A stretch of 64,000 nucleotides of DNA from Terriglobus roseus DSM 18391 (GTDB taxonomy: Bacteria; Acidobacteriota; Terriglobia; Terriglobales; Acidobacteriaceae), in assembly GCF_000265425.1 (NCBI RefSeq), contig NC_018014.1, forward strand, positions 1,674,001 to 1,738,000. Reading direction: 5' to 3'. Made by a program: the position numbers and the translations under genes. Shown piece after piece: positions 1 to 7,447 of the stretch (position 1 is the stretch's first letter; the number at the start of each line of letters is the position of its first letter). The notes under the pieces are model-generated. The model was not told where the DNA came from and did not search any database. It was given only the letters and a program-made list of their open reading frames with translations.

Positions 1-27
1 CTCTACAAGCTTTATGTGCCGTAGGGC

Positions 28-462
28 TTAGAGGACAACCAGCTCGTAACGCGCCATGATCTCGATGATGCGAGTGCGGTCGGGCGGGCCGTCGCTCATG
101 GCTTCGCGGACCTCTTCAAAGTACCGCTTGCCGATGGAGCCGGGATTCAGCGTGACCAGCGCCTTTGCAGGCGCATCGTGCAGGTTCGCATGGTGATGTT
201 TCACACCACGCGGAATCATGAGTGACTCGCCGGCTTTCAGCTCGTGCGCTTCGCCGTTTACGGTGGATGTGAGTGTGCCTTCGAGGCCGTAGACAAACTC
301 GTCCACGGCGCGATGGTAGTGGGGCTCCGGCACGCGTGCGCCGGGCTGCACGAGAAATTCGAAGATGACGAGATCGCCGGAGCCCTGCGTCTCATCGACG
401 AGGAATGTCAGTTCGATTCCACCAAGGCGCACCACGGCGCTGCTGTCTGGCTGCTGCATCAC
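28..462 (-). CDS. Cupin-domain protein
   Basis: A 144-residue single-domain cupin. The first cupin motif is PEPHYHRAVDEF (His48, His50, Glu55) and the second includes MIPRGVKHHH (His89-91), so a metal site is likely intact. No catalytic partner domain is present, so the substrate cannot be named; small single cupins may be dioxygenase-like, isomerase-like or sugar-binding. It starts 28 bp downstream of the M16 peptidase stop codon and is probably the last gene of the same minus-strand transcript. Fold call is firm, function unknown. Confidence 0.8.
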   Translation of the reverse strand: MMQQPDSSAVVRLGGIELTFLVDETQGSGDLVIFEFLVQPGARVPEPHYHRAVDEFVYGLEGTLTSTVNGEAHELKAGESLMIPRGVKHHHANLHDAPAKALVTLNPGSIGKRYFEEVREAMSDGPPDRTRIIEIMARYELVVL

Positions 463-490
463 TCACCTGTTTTCTAGGGGAGTGAGCAGG

Positions 491-1819
491 CTAACATGCC
501 AGATCGGCGCGGGTGATTTTTAGATCGCCTAGATTGCCGAGCAGTGTGAGCGAGATGTTGTCGCCGATCAGCAGCTCGTTGGCTACCCGCTGTACATCGG
601 CAGGCGTTACGCGGTCGACGTCCGCGATGATCTCATCGACGGTGTGGAAGCGGCCGTAGTACATCTGCTGGCGAGCCAGGTTTCCCATGCGTGCCGAGGA
701 GCTCTCAAGGCCGAGAACGATGTTGCCTTTAGATTGATTCTTCGCGCGCTCCAGCTCGTCTTCGCCGATGGGCTCCGTCTTCAACTTGCGGAACTCTTCG
801 ACGATCAGGCGAATCATCTCACGTGTCTTTTCGATGGACGTACCCGCGTAAACACTGAGCGCTCCGGTATCGCGATAGGGCGACAGCTCTGAGTAGATGG
901 AGTAGGCGAGGCCTGCATCTTCACGCACCGACTGGAAGAGGCGCGAGCTCATGCCGCCGCCGAGAATTGAATTCAAAAGGTACAGAACGTAGCGGTCCGG
1001 CGAGTCGACCGCGGGTGCGGGAACGCCGAGACAGATCTGTACCTGCTCGAGTGACTTCTTCTTTTTGAGCGTGATGTGCGGTGTTGCTTTGGGTGCTGCG
1101 AAGCGGACAATCTTGTTGTCGCCGGCCGGTGCGAGTGCGCCGAAGTGCCGCTCGACGAGAGCGATCATCTCGTCATGCTTGAGGTGTCCTGCGGCGGAGA
1201 TGATCACATTTGACGGCACGAATCGAGATGCGTGGAAGGAGCGCACCGCGGTCTGATCGAAGCTGGAGACAGTCTCTGCCGTGCCGAGGATAGAGCGTGC
1301 GAGCGGGTCGTTCTTCCAGAAGTTTGCCGTGTGGATCTCGTGGACGAGATAGTCGGGATTGTCCTCGTCCATCTTGATCTCTTCGAGCACGACGGACTGT
1401 TCGCGTGCGATGTCGTCGGGTGCGAAGGTCGGATTCAGTACGAGATCTGCGAGGATTTCCATTGCCGGTCCCACGTTGGTGTCGAGCACCTTCATGTTGA
1501 AGCAGATGGTTTCCTTGCCGGTGAATGCGTCTAGGTTGCCGCCGATGGCGTCGGTTTCGCGCGCGATCTGCTTGGCTGTGCGCGACGTTGTGCCCTTGAA
1601 GACCATGTGTTCTACGAAATGGGAGAGGCCGTTTTCTGCGGGTTGTTCGTCGCGTGAGCCTGTGCCGACCCATACGCCTACTGAGACCGATCGCATGTGC
1701 GGCATGCTCTCGGTGAGGACGAGGAGGCCGTTGGGGAGCGTGGTCCGGCGGATGTTGCGGGCGGGTGATGCGGCGGTGGCAAGCGTCGCATTCTCTGCGA
1801 CGGGGACGGTTTCAACCAT
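491..1819 (-). CDS. M16 family zinc metallopeptidase (processing-peptidase-like)
   Basis: A 442-residue insulinase/pitrilysin-type protease. The inverted zinc motif HxxEH is seen as HFVEH at residues 67-71, in the context GLSHFVEHMVFKGT typical of the family. The C-terminal half has the second, non-catalytic M16 domain with the GGGMSSRLFQ segment. Length matches bacterial single-chain homologues of the mitochondrial processing peptidase beta subunit. No clear signal peptide, so it may be cytoplasmic. It lies 16 bp downstream of the GNAT gene and is probably cotranscribed with it. The physiological substrate cannot be deduced. Confidence 0.9.
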   Translation of the reverse strand: MVETVPVAENATLATAASPARNIRRTTLPNGLLVLTESMPHMRSVSVGVWVGTGSRDEQPAENGLSHFVEHMVFKGTTSRTAKQIARETDAIGGNLDAFTGKETICFNMKVLDTNVGPAMEILADLVLNPTFAPDDIAREQSVVLEEIKMDEDNPDYLVHEIHTANFWKNDPLARSILGTAETVSSFDQTAVRSFHASRFVPSNVIISAAGHLKHDEMIALVERHFGALAPAGDNKIVRFAAPKATPHITLKKKKSLEQVQICLGVPAPAVDSPDRYVLYLLNSILGGGMSSRLFQSVREDAGLAYSIYSELSPYRDTGALSVYAGTSIEKTREMIRLIVEEFRKLKTEPIGEDELERAKNQSKGNIVLGLESSSARMGNLARQQMYYGRFHTVDEIIADVDRVTPADVQRVANELLIGDNISLTLLGNLGDLKITRADLAC

Positions 1820-1835
1820 CCTTCCATTGTAGGCG

Positions 1836-2432
1836 CTATGCGGGTTTTCGGATGGGTTCGGTGGCGATGCGGGCGAGCAGGGAGGCCTTGATTGCGGGCC
1901 AATCTTCTTCGGTGATGCTGTACCACTTCGTGTGTCGTGTGGAGCCGTCCGGCATGATCATGTGGTTGCGAAAGGTGCCTTCGAATTGCGCGCCCAGCTT
2001 GAGTAAAGCGCGTTGCGAATGCAGGTTTTCGTGGTGTGTTTTGAGCGCGATGCGACGGAAATGAATCGTCTCAACGCCGAATTGCAACTGGAGGAGCTTA
2101 ACCCGTGGATTGACGCCGGCACCGCGCCAGTTTCTGGCCAGCCAGGTGAAGCCGATTTCGACGGTCCGGTGGGGCCGATTGAGGTCGAGGTAGCTGGTCG
2201 CGCCGACGACCTCGCCGTCCACGGTGGTGACCCAGGGCATGACGGTTCCGGTCTCGGCGGCTCGCTCGGAGTCGTCGACGAGTTTCTGGACGTCGGCGGG
2301 TGTCTCGATGCGGAGGTTCATGTGCTTCCAATTGCTCGGCTCGATGGCGATGCGGGTCAGACCCTCGACGTGCTGCTGCGCCATCGGCTCAAGCCGGACG
2401 CCGTATCCCTCGAGGACGGGCGTCTGGTTCAT
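1836..2432 (-). CDS. GNAT family N-acetyltransferase
   Basis: A 198-residue GNAT acyltransferase resembling RimJ/RimL-type proteins: an N-terminal substrate segment, then VGATSYLDLN, TVEIGFTWLARNWRGAGVNP (acetyl-CoA-binding strand and pyrophosphate loop), and the C-terminal FRRIALKTHHENLHSQRALLKLGA typical of these enzymes. The usual RGxGxG/A loop is degenerate (WRGAGVNP). The start ATG overlaps the yvcK stop by 4 bp (ATGA), which fixes the start and implies translational coupling. The frame is open far upstream, but that part is an antisense-frame shadow of yvcK. Substrate unknown. Confidence 0.85.
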   Translation of the reverse strand: MNQTPVLEGYGVRLEPMAQQHVEGLTRIAIEPSNWKHMNLRIETPADVQKLVDDSERAAETGTVMPWVTTVDGEVVGATSYLDLNRPHRTVEIGFTWLARNWRGAGVNPRVKLLQLQFGVETIHFRRIALKTHHENLHSQRALLKLGAQFEGTFRNHMIMPDGSTRHTKWYSITEEDWPAIKASLLARIATEPIRKPA

Positions 2433-3493
2433 GCCGCGACGAACTCCCGGCGAGCGGGCAGATCGAGGAGCCGTTCGGCTACGTGGTCGTAGTCGTGGCG
2501 GAGGACGTCGCCTTCGTGGACGAAGTTGCCGGTGATGGGTGTGACGCCGAGTTCGCGGATGCGGTCGAGGTCGGCTTCGATGGGTTGCTGGCCTTCGCGG
2601 GCGTACTTCTCCAGCAGCACTTCGGAGATGGGAGCGGTGTTGACGAGGGCGAAGTCGAAGAGCCGCTCGCCGCCGCAGTGTGACTGGATGTGGCGGATGT
2701 GGTCGGCGGCGGAGAGGCCGAGGGATTCGTTGGCCTGCGTCATCAGGTTGCAGACGTAGACGCGCTTGGCGCGGGAGGCTGCGATGGCTTCGGGAATGCC
2801 GCCTACGAGCAGGTTGGTGATGAGCGAGGTGTAGAGCGAGCCGGGACCCAGGGTGATGAGGTCGGCTTCTGCGATGGCTACGAGCGCTTCGGGCAGTGGC
2901 TTTGCGTCTGCCGGGTGCAGCATGAGTTCGGTGATGCTGCGCTTTGAGGCGGTGATATTCGTCTCGCCGTGGACGGTGGTGCCGTCGTCCATGCGGGCGG
3001 AGAGGGTGACGTTGCTGTTGGTGGCCGGGTAGATGGTGCCGCGCGCGGCGAGGATTTGCAGGGACATCTGCACAGCCTGTGCGAAGTCGCCGCCGTGGAT
3101 GGCGGTGAGCGCGGCCAGGAAGAGGTTGCCGAAGGAGTGGCCGCTGAGGCCGTTGGTATCTGCGCCGGCAGGAAAGCGGTATTGGAAGAGGCGCGTGAGC
3201 AGCATTTCGTCTTCGCTGAGTGCTGCGACGCAGTTGCGGACATCGCCCGGCGGAAGCATCTTGAGATCTTCGCGTAGGCGGCCGCTGGAGCCGCCGTCGT
3301 CTGTGACGGTGACGATGGCGGAGAGTTGCGCGATGCGGCAGGGCGCGTCTTCGCAGATGTCCTCGGGGCGTGGTGGCATGCCTCGGCGTTCGCTCATCTG
3401 GACGTAGCGCTTGAGGCCGCGCAGCAGCGTCGAGAGGCCGGTGCCGCCGCCGATGGCGACTACGTTGATCGGTGCGTAGAGGTGGCTGGACAT
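2429..3493 (-). CDS. yvcK: YvcK/CofD-like gluconeogenesis factor family protein
   Basis: A 354-residue member of the YvcK (CofD-like) family. The N-terminus carries the glycine-rich nucleotide-binding motif VVAIGGGTGLSTLLRGLK, followed by TVTDDGGSSGRLREDL, GLSGHSFGNLFLAAL and LGPGSLYTSLITNLL, all hallmarks. Family members bind UDP-sugars and link carbon source use to cell-wall synthesis and cell shape; the exact activity is unsettled. It lies upstream of the GNAT gene with a 4-bp overlap and downstream of a repeat-filled intergenic region. A possible promoter lies about 25-50 bp upstream. Confidence 0.9.
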   Translation of the reverse strand: MSSHLYAPINVVAIGGGTGLSTLLRGLKRYVQMSERRGMPPRPEDICEDAPCRIAQLSAIVTVTDDGGSSGRLREDLKMLPPGDVRNCVAALSEDEMLLTRLFQYRFPAGADTNGLSGHSFGNLFLAALTAIHGGDFAQAVQMSLQILAARGTIYPATNSNVTLSARMDDGTTVHGETNITASKRSITELMLHPADAKPLPEALVAIAEADLITLGPGSLYTSLITNLLVGGIPEAIAASRAKRVYVCNLMTQANESLGLSAADHIRHIQSHCGGERLFDFALVNTAPISEVLLEKYAREGQQPIEADLDRIRELGVTPITGNFVHEGDVLRHDYDHVAERLLDLPARREFVAA

Positions 3494-3840
3494 CGGTTCT
3501 TAGTCTATCGGTTTGATTTTTCGCTCCGCGATTGGGAGCGTCAATGGCGCGACCCGATGTTAGCCCAGAGAGCGGTCGCGGGAAAGCCTGGATGTCGATG
3601 GGGCGGGCCGTTGGCCCCTGGGGTTGTGGTTGATTTTGGAGCCCATGTCCCAGAAAGCGAGACACCCGCGGTTTTGGTCGATCCCACTCATGACGATATA
3701 GCCGTCATGAATGGGGCACCCGCGCGCCGTCGGAGCCATGTCTCTGAAGCGAGACGTGGGGCACACACGTTAGGTGCTGATTGGTGCTCGATCCCACTCA
3801 TGACGATGGAACTGTCATGAATGGGCACCCGCTCTTTTGG
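3494..3840. repeat. Intergenic region with two alternating hairpin repeats (B-A-B-A)
   Basis: This 347-bp gap holds no gene. It contains two kinds of short repeat in alternation: B1 3638-3663, A1 3678-3722, B2 3732-3755, A2 3788-3831. Each A unit is a hairpin: CCCA then TCATGACG, a 7-9 nt loop, CGTCATGA then TGGG. In A2 the stem is one pair shorter and the loop differs. B2 is also a hairpin (CCATGTCTC / GAGACGTGG). A1, A2 and B2 all run into a TGGG(G)CAC tail. The pattern resembles REP/BIME-type elements. Confidence 0.75.
3516..3544 (-). promoter_or_regulatory. Possible sigma70-type promoter for yvcK
   Basis: On the minus strand TTGACG (3544-3539) is followed by a 17-nt spacer and AAAAAT (3521-3516, 4 of 6 consensus bases). 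It sits just upstream of yvcK. Spacing is ideal but the -10 is weak. Confidence 0.3.
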
Positions 3841-4812
3841 TTAGGGGAGGGGGATTGGGGTTGGTGGGGGTTGGCCGTTGAGGACGGCCTGGATGTTGTC
3901 GAGGGCGAGCATGCCCATGGCGGTGCGGGTTTCGATGGTGGCGCTGCCGATGTGTGGCAGGAGGTAGGCGTTGGGCAGGTCGAGGTAGCCGGGGTTGACG
4001 TTGGGTTCGCCTTCGAAAACGTCAAGGCCTGCGGCGGCGATTCGGCCGCTGCGGAGTGCGGCGATGAGGTCCTCGTCATTGACCAACGCGCCGCGTGCCG
4101 TGTTGATGACGATGGCGCCCTGCGGCAAGAGGTCAATGGTCTTGCGGTTGAGGAAGTGCTTTGTCTCTGCCGATGAGGGGGCGTGGATCGAGAGGAAGTT
4201 GCTGGCGCGCAAGAGAGATTCCGGGGTGTCGTGGAAGATGGCGCCCTGCGCTTCGGACTCAGGGAGCGGCTTGCGGTTGTTGTAGTGGATGGTCATACCG
4301 AAGGCGCGTGCGCGGTGTGCGAGTGCCTGGCCGATGCGACCCATGCCGTAGATGCCGAGGATGCTGCCGGTGAGTTGCCAGCCGAGCAGGTCGGCCGGTT
4401 TTCTCTTCGGCCATTCGCCGGAGCGTACCAGTTGCTGAGACTCATAGGCGCGGCGGGATGCGCCGAGCAGGAGGAGCATGGCGACGTCGGCGGTGGCGTC
4501 GTTGAGGACGCCGGGGGTGTTGCTGACGGGGATACCGCTGGCCTTTGCGGCCGCGAGGTCGATGTGGTCGTAGCCGACGGAGAAGGTTGCGATGGCCTTG
4601 ACGGACTTCGGGACGCGCGCGAAGAAGGTGGCGTCGAGCTTCTCGGCGGGGCTGATGAAGAGAGCATCGGCGCCCTCGGCAGCGGCGATGAGTTCGTCCG
4701 GGGTGAGGGCGCGGTCGTTCGGATTGCGGCGGGCTTCGAAGTCGCGTGCAATGCGTGTCTCCACCGCATCGGTGAAGTGACGCGTGACGACGAGGATGGG
4801 TTTGGATGGCAT
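3841..4812 (-). CDS. D-2-hydroxyacid dehydrogenase (glyoxylate/hydroxypyruvate reductase-like)
   Basis: A 323-residue NAD(P)-dependent D-isomer-specific 2-hydroxyacid dehydrogenase. The Rossmann motif is GIYGMGRIGQALAHRAR, and the catalytic Arg-Glu-His set is visible in NTARGALV, GLDVFEGEP and LLPHIGSAT. The N-terminal catalytic-domain segment ATFSVGYDHIDLAAA is typical of glyoxylate/2-ketogluconate reductases. It reduces a 2-keto acid or oxidises the D-hydroxy acid; the exact substrate cannot be read from sequence. Flanked by the repeat-bearing intergenic region and the TPR gene, it is probably its own transcription unit. Confidence 0.88.
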   Translation of the reverse strand: MPSKPILVVTRHFTDAVETRIARDFEARRNPNDRALTPDELIAAAEGADALFISPAEKLDATFFARVPKSVKAIATFSVGYDHIDLAAAKASGIPVSNTPGVLNDATADVAMLLLLGASRRAYESQQLVRSGEWPKRKPADLLGWQLTGSILGIYGMGRIGQALAHRARAFGMTIHYNNRKPLPESEAQGAIFHDTPESLLRASNFLSIHAPSSAETKHFLNRKTIDLLPQGAIVINTARGALVNDEDLIAALRSGRIAAAGLDVFEGEPNVNPGYLDLPNAYLLPHIGSATIETRTAMGMLALDNIQAVLNGQPPPTPIPLP

Positions 4813-4869
4813 GGGTCGATGCTATCGCTGGAAGCTGGAAGATGGAACAGGCAGTGGGCTTTGAAGACG

Positions 4870-4895
4870 GGAAAGGGCGCTCCTGTGAGCGCCCT
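4870..4895 (-). terminator. Rho-independent terminator after the TPR gene
   Basis: A perfect 9-bp stem AGGGCGCTC / GAGCGCCCT (4874-4882 and 4887-4895) with a 4-nt loop. Read on the minus strand it is followed by TTCCCGTCTT, a modest T-rich tail. It lies 27 bp beyond the stop codon of the minus-strand TPR gene. Confidence 0.7.
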
Positions 4896-4921
4896 AGTGT
4901 TCCCGACTCTGAGTTCGCTGT

Positions 4922-5506
4922 TTAGCCTTCGGGGTAGAGGAGTTCTGTGAAGCGCGGGTCGTCGGACATGTCCTGGAAGTCGGAGTCGGAGCGGGCCTGG
5001 ATGCGGTTCATGCTATTCAGGCGGATGGCTTCGGTCAGCTTGTCGAGGCAGGTCGAGGTGTCACCGGTCATGGAGGCGAGTACGGCGAGACCGTAGAAGG
5101 CGTAGTCGGCGTTGCCGTCGCCATCGAGGATCTCGTTGAGGTGCTCGCGCGCATCTTCGTACTGACCGTCATTGAGCAGCGAGATGGCGTAGTCGTACTT
5201 CTCTTCGGGAGAGGTGAAGTCGTTTGCGCCCTTCTTGGACTGCGCGATGCATGCGGACAGGTACATCCGGATGCGATCGATGAACTCCGGCGGAGCGGTC
5301 TCCAGCAGCTTCTCCAGCGCGGGATGCGCGGCGGAGTAGTTGCCCTGCTGCATGGCGGTTACGGCTGCCTGGTACTGTTCGAGCGCGGCAGCGCGATTGG
5401 CATCATGCGCGGGTGGAAGGTGACCGGCAAGTGTGCGCGGGGTCGGCATCACGGAAGTCTTGCTTGGAGCTTTACCGGCTTTTGCGGCGGTCTTTGCAAC
5501 TGGCAT
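4922..5506 (-). CDS. Small TPR-containing protein
   Basis: A 194-residue protein with a Lys/Ala-rich N-terminus (about 1-35) followed by tetratricopeptide-like helices: residues around 40-75 (ALEQYQAAVTAMQQGNYSAA), 100-130 (EEKYDYAISLLNDGQYEDA) and 135-165. The end, NRIQARSDSDFQDMSDDPRF, matches the cap that closes many small TPR proteins. No signal peptide. Likely a cytoplasmic scaffold; partner unknown. It has its own promoter (5587-5615) and terminator (4870-4895), so it is probably monocistronic. Confidence 0.8.
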   Translation of the reverse strand: MPVAKTAAKAGKAPSKTSVMPTPRTLAGHLPPAHDANRAAALEQYQAAVTAMQQGNYSAAHPALEKLLETAPPEFIDRIRMYLSACIAQSKKGANDFTSPEEKYDYAISLLNDGQYEDAREHLNEILDGDGNADYAFYGLAVLASMTGDTSTCLDKLTEAIRLNSMNRIQARSDSDFQDMSDDPRFTELLYPEG

Positions 5507-5586
5507 TTTTAGGTTCCTGGTCGGCAGATGGATTCTTACGGCTTACGTCCAGAAGCCATTGTTTGGGGGAACGGTGTTCGCTATGC

Positions 5587-5615
5587 GTTATACGGTACCC
5601 AGGACCCAAGGTCAA
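5587..5615 (-). promoter_or_regulatory. Strong sigma70-like promoter for the TPR gene
   Basis: On the minus strand TTGACC (5615-5610) and TATAAC (5592-5587) are each 5/6 matches to consensus and are separated by exactly 17 nt. The -35 box overlaps the stop codon of the upstream DUF4254 gene. Transcription would start about 75 bp before the TPR start codon. Confidence 0.6.
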
Positions 5616-6265
5616 GAGGCGGTCTTTGAGCTGCGTTCCGATGCGGCATAAAGGACAGGATTGAGGTCTGGATCGTTATACATCTTCATCTGTCGATAGA
5701 GGCGGAAGCGTACCTTGCCATCGGCGATGTTGTGGAAGAGAAGTGTGAGTGCATCGCGAAGATCGTCGCGCTGTTCGGTGAGTATACGAAGGCGTTGCCG
5801 ATTCCGTTCCCGGTGTTCCGCGGAGGCAGTGGCGCGCTCTGCTTCTTCGTGTGTGTGATAGATCTTCAGCGACAGGATGGAGAGGCGGTCGACGATCTGG
5901 CCGGGCGTCTCCGAGTGCAGCGGTGCAGTCCCGTTCTGCTGCAGACGATCGAGCAGAGATTCATCCAGGCGTTCCACGAGATTGTTGCGTTGCTGGTTGG
6001 TGCGATCGATGAAGCGCTTGCACTGCACGATGGTGCGGTCGGTCGCGTTGGGATCGCGGGCTTCATCTTCGAGGTGCCACAGGGTGAAGTTGGCCGCGTG
6101 CAGACGCTGCGCGATCTCGCGTGGTGAGAGGTCTGCGGGGACATCGAGATCCTGCCGGTTGCCGGCGTCGCTATGCCAGCGATGCGTTGCGCCGTCCTGT
6201 TCCTCGACGAGGATCGCCGGTGTGAACGGGAGCGGTGTCTCATGCGGCTGTGGGTGCTCAGGCAT
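5612..6265 (-). CDS. DUF4254 family protein
   Basis: A 217-residue, mostly helical protein. The block SPREIAQRLHAANFTLWHLEDEARDP and the following CKRFIDRTNQQRNNLVERLD resemble the DUF4254 family, whose members often sit beside LPS glycosyltransferase and heptosyltransferase genes. The context here fits: it is divergent, across 60 bp, from a glycosyltransferase-hldE pair. No catalytic motif or membrane segment is visible. A role in LPS core assembly is guilt by association only. Confidence 0.7.
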   Translation of the reverse strand: MPEHPQPHETPLPFTPAILVEEQDGATHRWHSDAGNRQDLDVPADLSPREIAQRLHAANFTLWHLEDEARDPNATDRTIVQCKRFIDRTNQQRNNLVERLDESLLDRLQQNGTAPLHSETPGQIVDRLSILSLKIYHTHEEAERATASAEHRERNRQRLRILTEQRDDLRDALTLLFHNIADGKVRFRLYRQMKMYNDPDLNPVLYAASERSSKTAS

Positions 6266-6325
6266 TCCATGCCATTGTAGACACTCCCCAGAGGCTGTCT
6301 GGCCGCATTGGTATGCTGGACACTC

Positions 6326-7447
6326 ATGCGGCTACTACTCATTGGGAATTACGCGCCGGACAGACAGAACAGCATGCTGCGCTATTCCGATCTGCTGTGC
6401 CGCGAGATGAAAGCCCGTGGGTACGAGGTGCGGGTGATTGCACCACAGCCGTTTGCGACACGTGTGTACGACCGTGGGGTCGTGGGCAAGTGGCTCGGCT
6501 ACATCGACAAGTACCTGATCTTTCCGTTGCAACTTCGGGCTGTGGCGCGCGGCTGGGACTGGGTGCATGTGTGCGACCATTCCAACTCGATGTACCTACC
6601 GCACGTGGACGCGGCGCGGTCGAGCATTACCTGCCATGATCTGCTGGCGGTGGAGGCTGCGTTGCAGCAGCACAGTATGGCCGATGTGGGCCGACGGGTT
6701 TCGTTGACGGGGCGCGTGCAGCAGAGCTGGATCCGGAAGCACCTGGTGAAGGCGCGGCGTGTGATCTGCGTCTCGCACGCGACGGAACGGGGTCTGCGAG
6801 CGCTGGGTGCGGATGGCGTGATCGTGACGATCCACAATCCACTGAATCGCGCGTTTGCACCTGCGAGCGCGGATGCGGTGCAGGCGATCCGTACGCGTGC
6901 CGGCCTTGCCGAGGGCGAGGCCTACCTGCTGCATGTGGGTGGGAACCAGTGGTACAAGAATCGCGTTGGTGTGTTGCGGATCTTTGCGGAGCTGCGACAG
7001 CGTTCTGACTTTGCCGCGATGCGGCTGGTGATGGCGGGGAAGGACTGGAACGGCGAGATGCACGCCGCGCTGCTTGCGCTGGGCCTGGGGGATGCCGTGG
7101 TGGAGTTGAAGAACCCGAGCGATGCCGAGGTAGAGGCGCTGTACACGGGTTGCGCCGCAATGCTGTTTCCCTCGCTGCAGGAGGGGTTCGGCTGGCCCAT
7201 CATCGAGGCGCAGTGCTGCGGCGCGCTGGTGGTCACGTCGGATCGTGATCCGATGCGTGAGATCGCGGGCGAGACGGCACTGCTGATCGCTCCTGCGGAC
7301 CCGGCGGCTGCTGCTGCCGAGATAGCGCTTCGCTGGAGTGAGCGGGCAGTACTGCGGGCCGAAGGCATGCGGAACGCAGAGAACTACACGACGGAGCGTT
7401 TAATGCCGAAGTACGACGAGTTCTTTCGTCAGGGAGCCATCGCGTGA
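6326..7447 (+). CDS. Glycosyltransferase family 4/1
   Basis: A 373-residue GT-B enzyme. The N-terminal nucleotide-fold strand is MRLLLIGNYAPDRQNSM. The C-terminal donor-binding part has LHVGGNQWYKNRVGVLRIFA, LVMAGKDW and FPSLQEGFGWPIIEAQCCG, including the EX7E-like acid pair. I chose ATG at 6326 rather than TTG at 6308 because it begins directly at the first beta strand. The stop overlaps the hldE GTG start by 4 bp, so the two are translationally coupled. A role in LPS inner core is inferred from hldE. Confidence 0.88.
   Translation: MRLLLIGNYAPDRQNSMLRYSDLLCREMKARGYEVRVIAPQPFATRVYDRGVVGKWLGYIDKYLIFPLQLRAVARGWDWVHVCDHSNSMYLPHVDAARSSITCHDLLAVEAALQQHSMADVGRRVSLTGRVQQSWIRKHLVKARRVICVSHATERGLRALGADGVIVTIHNPLNRAFAPASADAVQAIRTRAGLAEGEAYLLHVGGNQWYKNRVGVLRIFAELRQRSDFAAMRLVMAGKDWNGEMHAALLALGLGDAVVELKNPSDAEVEALYTGCAAMLFPSLQEGFGWPIIEAQCCGALVVTSDRDPMREIAGETALLIAPADPAAAAAEIALRWSERAVLRAEGMRNAENYTTERLMPKYDEFFRQGAIA

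Noticed and set aside
2433..3665. N-terminal extension of the GNAT frame
   Set aside because: Arg/His-rich out-of-frame reading of yvcK; the GNAT start is fixed by the ATGA overlap.
4183..4950. 255-residue plus-strand frame across the hydroxyacid dehydrogenase
   Set aside because: Antisense to a conserved enzyme and extends over a terminator.
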